Shown here one piece after another: positions 34,895 to 43,043 of a stretch of DNA of 64,000 bases; the stretch's first letter is position 1; the number at the start of each line of letters is the position of its first letter. A program made the translations under genes and the position numbers. Under the pieces are notes generated by a model. The model saw nothing but the letters and a program-made list of their open reading frames with translations. It ran no database searches and had not been told where the DNA came from. Source of the stretch: Paenibacillus sp. UNC451MF (GTDB lineage: Bacteria; Bacillota; Bacilli; Paenibacillales; NBRC-103111); the NCBI RefSeq assembly GCF_000686845.1, contig NZ_JMLS01000023.1, positions 62,001 to 126,000 of the forward strand, written 5' to 3'.

Positions 34895-35824
34895 ATGAAG
34901 CTGTTTGCCTTAACCTTAACGAAAACATCGGATACATCCGTTCATAAGCTTCATGCGGCGGTGGATGATGCTGTCAGAAACGTATATTCCAATAACGTGG
35001 CAACATATGTCGAGCAAGACCATACGACCTTTGTTATTCATGCTGAAGGGATATTTCCCCTTTTTCAATTGGATAAAAAAACCGATGAGTTGTATTCAAA
35101 GGTAGCTGAGGCAGTCTCTGAATGGATTATTCAGGAAGAAGAGGGACGATTGATTCGTGCCATGATTGCCCGAGATTTCGATTACAAGCTGGAAGAGGAT
35201 ATCGCCTCTATTCTTAGCTATTGCCGCCCTGCGCAGTCGTCCGAAGAGGATGAGGAAGCCTTTGAACCTACCTTTGAGCAGGCGGTGGCACGCCGCAAGC
35301 AAATGATTACACAGGCGGTTTGCGCATTTTTGCAGGAATTTACGGATTTGAACTTACAGGGCTTTATTAAATTTCGCTTGCAGGACTATATGAGTGAGCT
35401 TCACGAAGTGGTTGAATATGCAATTGACGAGTTCCTGATGGATCAGCAGTATCAGGAGTTCATTTCACTGTTAAAATATTTTGTTTACATTCAGGAAGCC
35501 AAAATTCCAACGGCTCACTTGATACATAAAGGCGGCAACGAATTTACTCTGCTGAACGATCGTATGGAGCCTATTGATACGAGCCAGACCGATGCGACTT
35601 TAACTGTGGAAATGCTCGAGAAGGACATCAACTTTGAAGATGTCATTGTCAGTACGTTGATTTCGGTATCTCCTCGTCAAATATGCATCCATACAAGAGA
35701 CCCGGAGGTTCAGGTCATTAAAACGATCACGCAAATTTTTGAAAATCGCGTTCAGCTCTGCGAATATTGCAGATTATGTCACAATCTTGACCGATCGGCA
35801 GCAGCTGACTATAATAAAGGTTAG
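34895..35824 (+). CDS. ytxC: YtxC-like putative sporulation protein
   Basis: The start is ATG 34895, with AAGGAAGGAG spaced suitably; a GTG at 34886 is in frame but too close. The 309-residue soluble protein resembles Bacillus YtxC. Its C-terminal half is characteristic: FIKFRLQDYMSELHEVVEYAIDEFLMDQQYQEFI, then KIPTAHLIHKG and a final CEYCRLC. As in Bacillus, the gene precedes thrS. A sporulation role is assumed from the family name and the possible sigma-E promoter; biochemical function is unknown. Confidence 0.8.
   Translation: MKLFALTLTKTSDTSVHKLHAAVDDAVRNVYSNNVATYVEQDHTTFVIHAEGIFPLFQLDKKTDELYSKVAEAVSEWIIQEEEGRLIRAMIARDFDYKLEEDIASILSYCRPAQSSEEDEEAFEPTFEQAVARRKQMITQAVCAFLQEFTDLNLQGFIKFRLQDYMSELHEVVEYAIDEFLMDQQYQEFISLLKYFVYIQEAKIPTAHLIHKGGNEFTLLNDRMEPIDTSQTDATLTVEMLEKDINFEDVIVSTLISVSPRQICIHTRDPEVQVIKTITQIFENRVQLCEYCRLCHNLDRSAAADYNKG
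35787..35815 (+). promoter_or_regulatory. Promoter for the thrS T-box transcript
   Basis: TTGACC at 35787-35792 and TATAAT at 35810-35815 are separated by 17 bp at the end of ytxC. It would start the transcript near 35822, just before the T-box. A second TATAAT with extended TGC lies inside the leader at 35948-35953 but has a poor -35. Confidence 0.6.
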
Positions 35825-35839
35825 GGCAATAATCAAAGA

Positions 35840-36097
35840 CAACAATGGTTGAAGTGCTGTACAGAGAGAGGGGACTTGGCTGTAATCTCCTTCAGTGAAC
35901 GACAATCATTTACCCCTTTGTAGCTGAGATATGGAACACGGCATGCTATAATCGGCATTTTCGTTTAGTATATATCTCCGGTTCATTCCCGTTAAGGAAT
36001 GCTTACGAGGATTCGCAGGAAGCTTGAGCGGATCGAACTAGGGTGGAACCACGAGACCAAGCGCTCTCGTCCCTTTTGGGATGAGGCGCTTTTTTTG
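35840..36097 (+). ncRNA. T-box leader of thrS
   Basis: The T-box sequence AGGGTGGAACCACGAG at 36040-36055 is diagnostic. The TGGA within it would pair with the NCCA end of a tRNA with a U discriminator, which fits tRNA-Thr. A stem I-like region with CAGAGAGAGGGGACTTGG lies at about 35860-35880. ACC at 35912-35914 could be the threonine specifier codon, but the specifier loop is not certain. The terminator follows at 36059-36097. Confidence 0.88.
36059..36097 (+). terminator. T-box terminator of thrS
   Basis: AAGCGCTCTCGTCCC pairs with GGGATGAGGCGCTT and is followed by seven T residues; it is the off-state structure of the T-box. Confidence 0.88.
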
Positions 36098-36136
36098 TTT
36101 TGCTAAAAGCTTCAATAATTCAGGAGGTTGAACAAG

Positions 36137-38077
36137 ATGGCAGTAAAAGTTACTTTTCCGGATGGAGCGGTAAGAGAATATGAGCAGGGAACTACGATTG
36201 AAGAAGTAGCCGGTTCCATCAGCTCTGGATTGAAGAAAAATGCGGTAGTCGGCAAATTAAACGGCAAAGCGGTTGATTTGAACACGGCTATCGATCAGGA
36301 TGCAGCCTTGGAAATCGTAACGCTGGATAGCGAAGCGGGACTTGAAGTATACCGTCATAGTACGGCTCACTTGATGGCGCAGGCGCTTAAACGCATTTAT
36401 GGTGAAAAAACAGTAAAGCTCGGTATCGGTCCTGTAATTGAGGACGGCTTTTACTATGATATTGATTTGGAAACACCTGTTACTCCTGAGGATCTGTCCA
36501 AGATCGAGAAAGAAATGGAGAAAATCGCCCAGGAGAACCTGCCGATCCGCCGCAGAGTGGTCAGCAGAGAAGAAGCTATCCGTATTTTCACTGAGCTCGA
36601 AGATCCGCTGAAGCTGGAGTTGATCCGTGATTTGCCAGAGGATTCCGTGCTGACGATCTATGATCAAGGCGAATTTTTTGACTTGTGCCGCGGACCTCAT
36701 TTACCGTCCACTGGACGTATTAAAGCATTCAAGCTATTGAGCGTAGCAGGGGCTTACTGGCGTGGAGATTCCAAAAATAAAATGCTGCAGCGTATTTACG
36801 GTACGGCATTCCCTAAAAAGGCTGAACTGGACGAGCATCTTCACCTGCTCGAAGAAGCTAAAAAACGCGATCATCGTAAGCTGGGCAAAGAGCTTCAAAT
36901 GTTTACCTTCTCCCGTGAAGTTGGACAAGGCTTGCCTCTATGGCTTCCTCACGGAGCCAAAGTACGCCGCACGATGGAGCGCTATATCGTAGATTTGGAA
37001 GAGCGTTTAGGCTACCAACACGTGTATACGCCTGTTCTGGCCAATGTAGAGCTTTATAAAACATCCGGGCACTGGGAGCATTACCAAGAGGACATGTTCC
37101 CTAAAATGATTATGGACAATGAGGAGCTCGTTCTTCGTCCGATGAATTGCCCGCATCATATGATGGTGTACAAAAGCGACATGCGCAGCTACCGCGATCT
37201 GCCGATTCGTGTAGCTGAGCTTGGAACGATGCACCGTTACGAAATGTCCGGAGCCTTGACAGGCTTGCACCGTGTACGTGCAATGACTCTGAACGATGCG
37301 CATATTTTCTGCCGTCCGGATCAAATCAAAGAAGAATTCGCACGCGTAGTCAATCTGATTCGCCAAGTGTATGAGGATTTCGGAATCAAGGAATATCGTT
37401 TCCGTCTGTCTTACCGTGATCCTGCGGATACCGAGAAATATTTCCCAGACGATAACATGTGGGAAATGTCCCAACGCATGCTGCGTGAGGTTGTAGAAGA
37501 GCTTGGTTTGCCGTTCTATGAAGCGGAAGGCGAAGCAGCATTCTATGGTCCTAAGTTGGACGTACAGATCAAAACAGCCCTGAAAAAAGAAGAAACGCTG
37601 TCTACAGCACAGCTCGACTTCTTGCTGCCAGAACGTTTCCAATTGGAGTATGTAGGCGAAGATGGACAGAAGCATCGTCCGGTCGTTATTCACCGTGGTA
37701 TTATCTCAACTATGGAACGGATGACGGCTTTCTTGCTCGAGAACTTTGCGGGTAACCTTCCAACCTGGTTATCTCCGGTTCAAGCGAAAGTCATCCCAGT
37801 TTCAACGGCATTTGAGAGCTATGCTAAAGAAGTTGAAGAGAAGCTCCAGTTTGCAGGTATTCGCGTTGAATCCGACCTGCGCAATGAGAAGCTGGGTTAC
37901 AAAATCCGTGAAGCGCAGCTTGAGAAAATTCCTTACATGCTCGTTGTAGGTGAGAACGAAATGAATAACAACAGCGTTTCGGTTCGTAAGCGCGGCGAAG
38001 GCGATTTGGGTGTACAAAGCCTGGACAGCGCAGCTGCTTTAATCAGCGAAGCGATCCGTTCGAAGCAAATCGACTAA
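36137..38077 (+). CDS. thrS: Threonyl-tRNA synthetase
   Basis: The start is ATG 36137 behind AGGAGG; an in-frame TTG at 36128 is too close to it. The 646-residue length is usual for full bacterial ThrRS. It carries an N-terminal TGS domain (about 1-62), the editing domain with [13 protein letters not shown], and the class II catalytic core with [12 protein letters not shown] and [16 protein letters not shown], followed by a motif 3 [13 protein letters not shown] and the anticodon-binding C-terminal domain. Expression is set by the T-box upstream. Confidence 0.97.
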   Translation: MAVKVTFPDGAVREYEQGTTIEEVAGSISSGLKKNAVVGKLNGKAVDLNTAIDQDAALEIVTLDSEAGLEVYRHSTAHLMAQALKRIYGEKTVKLGIGPVIEDGFYYDIDLETPVTPEDLSKIEKEMEKIAQENLPIRRRVVSREEAIRIFTELEDPLKLELIRDLPEDSVLTIYDQGEFFDLCRGPHLPSTGRIKAFKLLSVAGAYWRGDSKNKMLQRIYGTAFPKKAELDEHLHLLEEAKKRDHRKLGKELQMFTFSREVGQGLPLWLPHGAKVRRTMERYIVDLEERLGYQHVYTPVLANVELYKTSGHWEHYQEDMFPKMIMDNEELVLRPMNCPHHMMVYKSDMRSYRDLPIRVAELGTMHRYEMSGALTGLHRVRAMTLNDAHIFCRPDQIKEEFARVVNLIRQVYEDFGIKEYRFRLSYRDPADTEKYFPDDNMWEMSQRMLREVVEELGLPFYEAEGEAAFYGPKLDVQIKTALKKEETLSTAQLDFLLPERFQLEYVGEDGQKHRPVVIHRGIISTMERMTAFLLENFAGNLPTWLSPVQAKVIPVSTAFESYAKEVEEKLQFAGIRVESDLRNEKLGYKIREAQLEKIPYMLVVGENEMNNNSVSVRKRGEGDLGVQSLDSAAALISEAIRSKQID

Positions 38078-38096
38078 AGTGACATTAAATGATATG

Positions 38097-38133
38097 AGAA
38101 CAATTCCTTTTCGAAGGGATTGTTCTTTTTTTG
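38097..38133 (+). terminator. Intrinsic terminator after thrS
   Basis: GAACAATTCCTT pairs with AAGGGATTGTTC around TTCG and is followed by a T run. Confidence 0.85.
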
Positions 38134-38234
38134 TAAGTTTGGTATCAGGTGAGATAGTGCTTGTTTGGCGATTTTGTATATTCCTAGTAGTAATTGGATA
38201 GCCTCTTATATTAAGGGGAGGTTTTAAACCAAGT

Positions 38235-38939
38235 ATGTTACCAAAAGCCGTAAGTCATGCGAAATGGATCTGTTTCATTGCCGTTCTGCTCGGATTGTTT
38301 TTGGCACTAGAACAGGAACAGCAGTCACTGGCACAAAACGGTCCTGTCGATCACGGTCAATTCAGTCAAGCCTTGCCAACGTTGTCCCAAAACGTTCAAG
38401 CAGCTGCTCAGCCGCAGGCTGCGTCCCAACAGCAGGAAAATAATGTTGCTAAAGAGACAAAGGCTGTTTCTGCAGTCAAACAAAACACTACCGTTAACTA
38501 TAACAAAAAGAGCGACAAATATACCTTTTTGCCTAATCTGAAGAAGGACATATCCCACTATACTGCGGTGGAAGTGACTGCAACCGGTTATTATGCGGGT
38601 AAGGAATCGACAGGTAAAACGCCTGGTCATCCTGAGTATGGAGTCACTTTTTCCGGGATGAAGGTTCAGCGCGATAAAAACTCTTTCTCAACCATCGCTG
38701 CTGACCCGAGCGTTTTTCCTCTTGGAACGGTTCTATGGATTCCGGGGTATGGATACGGGATTGTAGCCGATACAGGTAGTGCGATTAAAGGCAAAAGAAT
38801 TGACTTGTACTTTGAAACCAAAGATCAAGTGTACCGTGAATGGGGCAAAAAAACGTTGAATGTATTCGTCGTCAAAAAGGGCGACGGCAAAATTACGAAA
38901 ATGATTTGGAGCCAGCTGGAGAACGAGATACTGTTTTAA
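38235..38939 (+). CDS. 3D-domain wall-associated protein (YuiC-like)
   Basis: The 234-residue protein has an N-terminal membrane/signal segment (about 11-25), a Gln/Ala-rich low-complexity linker to about residue 100, and a C-terminal 3D domain. [11 protein letters not shown] opens it, [13 protein letters not shown] and [19 protein letters not shown] carry the three Asp that name the domain. This is the lytic-transglycosylase-like beta-barrel seen in Bacillus YuiC and in MltA. It probably acts on peptidoglycan outside the membrane. AAGGGGAGG lies upstream of ATG 38235. Confidence 0.88.
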   Translation: MLPKAVSHAKWICFIAVLLGLFLALEQEQQSLAQNGPVDHGQFSQALPTLSQNVQAAAQPQAASQQQENNVAKETKAVSAVKQNTTVNYNKKSDKYTFLPNLKKDISHYTAVEVTATGYYAGKESTGKTPGHPEYGVTFSGMKVQRDKNSFSTIAADPSVFPLGTVLWIPGYGYGIVADTGSAIKGKRIDLYFETKDQVYREWGKKTLNVFVVKKGDGKITKMIWSQLENEILF

Positions 38940-38946
38940 ACTTCCA

Positions 38947-38976
38947 ACATAAATGGACTTCACCTTACCCATACTA
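38947..38976 (+). promoter_or_regulatory. Possible sigma-G-type forespore promoter
   Basis: CATA at 38948-38951 and CATACTA at 38970-38976 are separated by 18 bp. The -10 fits the sigma-G pattern CATNHTA and the -35 its core HATR. It lies 28 bp before the small spore-protein gene. Confidence 0.45.
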
Positions 38977-39004
38977 ATGCTTGTAAGGGGAGGTGAATAA
39001 CAAC

Positions 39005-39133
39005 ATGGCTAAGAACAAAAACAAAAAGCAGCAAAACGATACTGAGTTTGCTGAAGAAGTAGTAGCTAAAAACGTGAAGCAATCAGGACAAAACAATGCA
39101 AGCGAAGGTGCCAATCAAAACGCTAAATACTAA
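39005..39133 (+). CDS. Probable gamma-type small acid-soluble spore protein (short)
   Basis: This 42-residue gene starts at ATG 39005 behind AAGGGGAGGTGA. The product is hydrophilic and rich in Asn, Gln and Lys. TEFAEEVVAKNVKQ followed by an Asn/Gln/Ala-rich tail resembles one repeat of gamma-type SASP (SspE), whose pattern is TEFA-x-E with VxxxN. Such proteins are amino-acid stores in spores rather than DNA-binding SASPs. The sigma-G-like promoter just upstream agrees. The family assignment rests on the short motif. Confidence 0.6.
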   Translation: MAKNKNKKQQNDTEFAEEVVAKNVKQSGQNNASEGANQNAKY

Positions 39134-39158
39134 TTTAACGGTATGTGAGATATGATGC

Positions 39159-39198
39159 AGAAGAGGCGGACGCAATATAGCGTCTGCTTCTTTTTTTG
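39159..39198 (+). terminator. Intrinsic terminator after the spore-protein gene
   Basis: AGAAGAGGCGGACGC pairs with GCGTCTGCTTCT around AATATA and is followed by a T run. Confidence 0.85.
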
Positions 39199-39362
39199 TT
39201 ACGATTTATCAGAAAAAAACATACGATATGCACAATCTGCAAGGATTATCGGGTTAATTCCTGACATTGTTAACGAAATAGAGGTTTTCAAAGCTTATTT
39301 TTTAGTGTAAAATGAGGATTATACTGTGATAAAAGTTAACATGAAGAGATAGGTGATGTCCC

Positions 39363-39743
39363 ATGGAAGAGGTTTTATTGATGGGGAATTCGGTGCAGGT
39401 AACGAGACGAAAAGCGGCGGAAGTACTGCCTTTTTTAGAGGTCTATGTGGCTCGCAAAGAAGAACAGATTGCTGAAATTGAGCAGGTCATCGAGCGTTAT
39501 GAAAAGAAAAGGATTATGGAAGAACGCAGCTATCGGGCCATGTCATCTTTTCGTCGAATGTTTGCCGGGAAAAAGCCAGACCATCATCTGGCTGTAGAGT
39601 ATATTCATTATGTGAAAAAACCCATGGAGCAAATCCGGCAGCTGCGTCTTGAAATCGAGAAGGCGAAGGCAGTGTTGAACGGAACAGAGCAATCGGATGA
39701 TGTTGCGATCAGTGAGGAAATGGTTAAAGAGCTTGGCTTGTAG
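39363..39743 (+). CDS. Hypothetical coiled-coil protein
   Basis: I do not recognise this 126-residue soluble protein. Residues 28-58 (ARKEEQIAEIEQVIERYEKK) and 88-108 are charged helices likely to form a coiled coil. There is no membrane segment. AGGTGATG precedes ATG 39363; a second in-frame ATG at 39381 is possible. It stands alone between the spore-protein terminator and a lipoprotein gene. Confidence 0.6.
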   Translation: MEEVLLMGNSVQVTRRKAAEVLPFLEVYVARKEEQIAEIEQVIERYEKKRIMEERSYRAMSSFRRMFAGKKPDHHLAVEYIHYVKKPMEQIRQLRLEIEKAKAVLNGTEQSDDVAISEEMVKELGL

Positions 39744-39975
39744 CTCAGATATCTCATCAGGCCGTTTATATGAAATTTCAGCCCGTGCTCCGGTGCGCGT
39801 TGCTTCTATATGAAGCAATAGCGACGGGGTTATTTTGTGTTTAAATATCGATGGGCGAAACTGGAATCGACTTAAGACTTTGCTTTACGACAAAAAAATC
39901 GTTATAATGGGTTCAGTCGGGCGGCTGCAGGGTTCAATATCATCTCTGAAATACAATCATGAATGGAGGGATTTG

Positions 39976-40458
39976 ATGATGCGCCAAGTACTCATCATAT
40001 TTTTTGCCGTAGCATTATTAGTATCAGGATGCACCACCAAACCAGCGGACCAGGCTCAGCCGGATGCGTCCAAGCAAGAGCAGACACCGTCACCTAGTCC
40101 AACGACTTCACCAGCTCCTAACGATGCCAATAAAGGGGATCAAGCCAACAACACAGCTAAGCCTGCCGACCAGTCCTCTAATAAAGAAACGCCTGCACCT
40201 GTGGAAGCCCCAAAAGGAGCGAAGGAGCAGCCTATCGTGACGCAGGATCAATATGGCAAAGTCGATTTTGGCATGACGTTTGATGAAGTGTCCAAGAACA
40301 TGGGAGAAATGGGCAAGCTGATTAGCGAGTTCAAAGAAGGCGACGGCAGTAATCCTGTTCAAACCTACGAATACAAATTAAAAGACGGTGGTTCGGTTAA
40401 AGTCACGTTCCGTAATGGTAAAGTGACATCCAAATCGGATAGTGCCGGAGGAAAATAA
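39976..40458 (+). CDS. Small lipoprotein with DUF3862/BLIP-like C-terminal domain
   Basis: The start is placed at ATG 39976 behind GGAGGG; longer in-frame starts have no site. The 160-residue precursor has a signal peptide with lipobox LVSGC, lipidated at C19. A Pro/Gln/Lys/Asn-rich linker spans about 20-90. The C-terminal 70 residues (YGKVDFGMTFDEVSKNMG, then YEYKLKDGGSVKVTFRNGKV) resemble the DUF3862/SmpA-like fold, one repeat of which is found in beta-lactamase inhibitors. Function is unknown; it is surface-exposed on the outer face of the membrane. Confidence 0.7.
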   Translation: MMRQVLIIFFAVALLVSGCTTKPADQAQPDASKQEQTPSPSPTTSPAPNDANKGDQANNTAKPADQSSNKETPAPVEAPKGAKEQPIVTQDQYGKVDFGMTFDEVSKNMGEMGKLISEFKEGDGSNPVQTYEYKLKDGGSVKVTFRNGKVTSKSDSAGGK

Positions 40459-40465
40459 TAATATG

Positions 40466-40513
40466 AAGGGCTGGCAGAAAGCAAACATGATTTGCTTCCT
40501 GCCAGCCCTTTTT
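40466..40513. terminator. Bidirectional terminator between lipoprotein and amt genes
   Basis: AAGGGCTGGCAGAAAGCAAA pairs with TTTGCTTCCTGCCAGCCCTT; T residues follow on the plus strand and A residues precede it. It sits between convergent genes. Confidence 0.85.
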
Positions 40514-40538
40514 GTATATATGATGCACTATGGTTAAA

Positions 40539-41831
40539 TTATCGTTTTTTTAATTGATTCAATTCGATGAAGTCATGATCCTGGCTGTAAGCAGGCACGC
40601 CGTGGATACCTACGTCCAGACCGACGAGTTCCTCGTCACGGCTAACCCTAACGGGAACAAGCCGGTTAATAAGCTTCAAGGAAAGCCAAGTCAGCGTGAA
40701 GCCCCATACAGAGACGATGATAAGTCCTAGTGCTTGTACTCCGAGAAGATTCCATCCACCGCCGTAGAACAATCCGCTGTAGCTTTGACCGATGCCCTCA
40801 GTTAATTCCGGCTTTGCAAACAAGCCAACGGCAAGAGTGCCTATGCTGCCGCTAATACCGTGGACCGCAAAGGCGCCTACGGGATCATCCACTTTTTTGG
40901 AATCCAAATACTCTGTTGCAAATACCATGGCGATGCCGCTGACGGCACCGATAAAAATGGCTGCTCCATCACTTACGAAAGCACAGCCTGCTGTGATACT
41001 AACCAAGCCGGCTAAGGAACCGTTAATAACCATCGGGGGATCTGCTTTGCGATAACGGAATAAGGTGAATAGAATGCAAGTGGCGCCACCCGCAGCAGCG
41101 GCAAGCATGGTCGTTACGGCAATGTGCCCGATAGAACCGTTCGTTGCACTTAGCGTACTGCCGGAGTTAAAGCCGAACCAGCCGAACCAAAGGATAAAGG
41201 CGCCTACTGAGGCTAAAGGAAGGTTCGATGGGGGTACGATATTCGGAGTTCCGTTATCGGAAAATTTCCCGATACGCGGACCAATGAAGATGGCTGCAGC
41301 CAGTGCTGAGAATCCTCCCATCGCATGAATGACAGCGGAGCCTGCAAAATCGATCATGCCGAGACTTCCGAGCCAGCCGCCGATACTCCAAACCCAATGT
41401 CCGGCGATAGGATATATGAGACCTGTCATAGCTATGGTGTAGAGTATATAAGCGTGGAAGTGAATACGTTCAGCGACGGCACCGGACACAATGGAGATGA
41501 CTGCAATAACAAAAGCGCATTGGAACAGCCAATACGTATCGTTGGAGATAGAGAGCTTAATGTGTGTTAGGTCTCCTCCCATCATAAACCCGCTTGTTCC
41601 GATGAAGCCAAAGGCATCCTTGCCATACATAAGACCGAATCCGATAAAATAGAAGATAAGCGCGCCGAATGTGATGTCCACGAATACTTTCATTATGATG
41701 CTGACAGCGTTTTTCTGCCGTACGAAGCCTGCTTCCAGAAGGGCGAATCCTCCTTCCATCAACAAGATCATCGCGGCTGTTAAAACGACCCAGATCGTAT
41801 CCAATCCACTCGCCAAAGCGGACAAATCCAT
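40539..41831 (-). CDS. amt: Ammonium transporter (Amt/Rh family)
   Basis: The 430-residue protein has eleven membrane segments and an unusual short N-terminus lacking a signal peptide. FALLEAGFVRQKNAVSI, HAMGGFSALAAAIFIGPRIG, WFGFNSGST and AVHGISGSIGTLAVGLF match the Amt signature regions. The pore Trp and twin His cannot be assigned surely by eye. It takes up ammonium under nitrogen limitation. No glnK-type PII gene is adjacent. A GlnR/TnrA-like box lies directly upstream of its promoter. Confidence 0.93.
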   Translation of the reverse strand: MDLSALASGLDTIWVVLTAAMILLMEGGFALLEAGFVRQKNAVSIIMKVFVDITFGALIFYFIGFGLMYGKDAFGFIGTSGFMMGGDLTHIKLSISNDTYWLFQCAFVIAVISIVSGAVAERIHFHAYILYTIAMTGLIYPIAGHWVWSIGGWLGSLGMIDFAGSAVIHAMGGFSALAAAIFIGPRIGKFSDNGTPNIVPPSNLPLASVGAFILWFGWFGFNSGSTLSATNGSIGHIAVTTMLAAAAGGATCILFTLFRYRKADPPMVINGSLAGLVSITAGCAFVSDGAAIFIGAVSGIAMVFATEYLDSKKVDDPVGAFAVHGISGSIGTLAVGLFAKPELTEGIGQSYSGLFYGGGWNLLGVQALGLIIVSVWGFTLTWLSLKLINRLVPVRVSRDEELVGLDVGIHGVPAYSQDHDFIELNQLKKR

Positions 41832-41878
41832 ATGTTCAACTCCCTTGTAAACTGCATTTCGGTCCTTCTACGCCAATC

Positions 41879-41908
41879 ATTATACGGTTTCAATGATAGT
41901 TATGTCAA
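41879..41908 (-). promoter_or_regulatory. Sigma-A promoter of amt
   Basis: On the minus strand TTGACA (41903-41908) and TATAAT (41879-41884) are separated by 18 bp. Transcription would start near 41872. Confidence 0.65.
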
Positions 41909-41915
41909 CGAATGA

Positions 41916-41932
41916 CGTAAGATAAAATGACA
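41916..41932 (-). promoter_or_regulatory. GlnR/TnrA-type box upstream of amt
   Basis: The 17-mer reads CGTAA, seven bases, TGACA on the plus strand, one mismatch from TGTNA-N7-TNACA. Its centre is about 52 bp upstream of the predicted amt start, the position from which TnrA-type activators work. Confidence 0.5.
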
Positions 41933-42022
41933 TATGATGACGAATAATCGGTTTTGTGATGAAAGGGATAAATTTTGTGCGCTCCGTTCATTCTATAACT
42001 AAAAGAAACAGGAGGATGGACA

Positions 42023-42439
42023 ATGATTCCATTGGATTCTGCCCTGGTAAACCGGGAAGAAGCTTACGATCAAATTCGCGATTATTTGCATGATCATCAA
42101 TTTACTCTAGGTGGCAATTGGGATTACGATCACGGTTATTTTGACCGGGCAATAGATAATGAAAATAAAGTGTGGCTGCGTATTCCTTTCGGAGTGACTC
42201 ACGGTGCATTAGACGGAGATACAAATTCGACAGATGCAATTATTCGCATCGGTTCTCCTTTTGTCTTGAAGCATTTATATAATGAAGGCTTGGATAAAGA
42301 GGCTCAGGTTAACACCTATGGCGCACTAGTTGATCAATTTCAGGAGCCGGTCGATAAAGATGCTCCTGTTGACGATGAGTGGGTCTCTAAAGCGAAGAGT
42401 ATTTTGCGGGAAGTCGAAGCGAACTGGGCGGCTCCGTAA
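42023..42439 (+). CDS. yugN: YugN-like family protein
   Basis: The 138-residue soluble protein resembles Bacillus YugN: MIPLDSALVNREEAYDQIRDYL at the start, LGGNWDYDHGYFD, VWLRIPFGVTHGALD and IIRIGSPFVLKHLYNEGLD. The family is small, confined to Firmicutes and of unknown function. AGGAGGATG precedes ATG 42023. It is divergent from amt and followed by a long palindrome. Confidence 0.75.
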   Translation: MIPLDSALVNREEAYDQIRDYLHDHQFTLGGNWDYDHGYFDRAIDNENKVWLRIPFGVTHGALDGDTNSTDAIIRIGSPFVLKHLYNEGLDKEAQVNTYGALVDQFQEPVDKDAPVDDEWVSKAKSILREVEANWAAP

Positions 42440-42540
42440 GTATCTTTCCTTATAAATTTGTGATCTAAGCATGATCGTGAGCAATGAATAGTTACAATAA
42501 GTAGTATTAGTGGCATGGGAGTCTGTTATGAGTAGGCGCA

Positions 42541-42590
42541 TTTAAATTAAGAAGAGAAGTTGTCGGGGACAACTTCTCTTCTTATTTAAA
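42541..42590. terminator. Perfect long palindrome, probable bidirectional terminator
   Basis: AAGAAGAGAAGTTGTC (42549-42564) pairs with its exact complement at 42568-42583 around GGG, and TTTAAAT/ATTTAAA extends the stem to 23 bp with one bulge. There is no long T run. It follows yugN. Confidence 0.5.
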
Positions 42591-42637
42591 CAGCACGGCA
42601 AATATTACTTTTTTTGCCCTATGCTGCCAAAACTAAA

Positions 42638-42911
42638 GCGTGTCCAGGCAAACTTTGCTTGCAAAGGAGCCTGGACAGACGCGCCCCTTAGACACTCAAC
42701 GTCCCTCCAACCACAAGCCTGTTACCGTACTCATGCAAGCGTGTCCTGATGTTTTTTGCTGATAAGCAAAGAACCTTCAGGACGAACGCGATCCACCCAC
42801 TAACGTACCATCGAAGTTGCACACCCTACTCCCACCACCGAGTTTGCGGGGTCCAGGGGCGCCAGCGCCCAGGGTCCCCCTTGAGAGCAAGGGGGGATAT
42901 AGGGGGATAGA
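42638..42911. repeat. Intergenic element with two covarying nested hairpins and a GC-rich tail
   Basis: Hairpin 1 (42638-42683) has GCGT/ACGC outside, GTCCAGGC/GCCTGGAC in the middle and CTTTGC/GCAAAG inside. Hairpin 2 (42739-42789) has GCGT/ACGC, GTCCTGA/TCAGGAC and TTTGCT/AGCAAA. The shared frame with differing but still paired middles suggests a selected structure. A GC-rich tail follows with GGGCGC/GCGCCC and CCCCCTTG/CAAGGGGG. It occupies most of the 600-bp gap before htrA and contains no convincing coding frame. It is probably a dispersed structured repeat of this genome. Confidence 0.5.
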
Positions 42912-42950
42912 CTCTATTGACCTTTCTTTTTAACTCCGATTCATTTAATT

Positions 42951-43018
42951 TTAAGGTTTCTTTAAGGTTACAAATGCATTATATAGTCAAAGATAGCAAG
43001 TAGCACTCAGAACCTTAA
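42951..43018 (+). promoter_or_regulatory. htrA promoter region with TTAAGGTT repeats
   Basis: TTAAGGTT occurs at 42951-42958 and 42962-42969, an 11-bp periodicity typical of OmpR/PhoB-type activators, with an inverted copy AACCTTAA at 43011-43018. The direct repeats sit where a -35 would be, ahead of TATATA at 42980-42985. The regulator may be the response regulator encoded at 44723-45415. Confidence 0.5.
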
Positions 43019-43043
43019 AGCCTGATGAACGGAGGGTTTTACA

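Noticed and set aside
35948-35953. TATAAT inside the thrS T-box as the main promoter
   Set aside because: It has no good -35 and would remove part of the T-box. The pair at 35787-35815 fits better; the internal one is kept only as a finding.
37007-37693. 228-codon frame antisense to thrS
   Set aside because: Shadow of the thrS catalytic core. No site or domain supports it.
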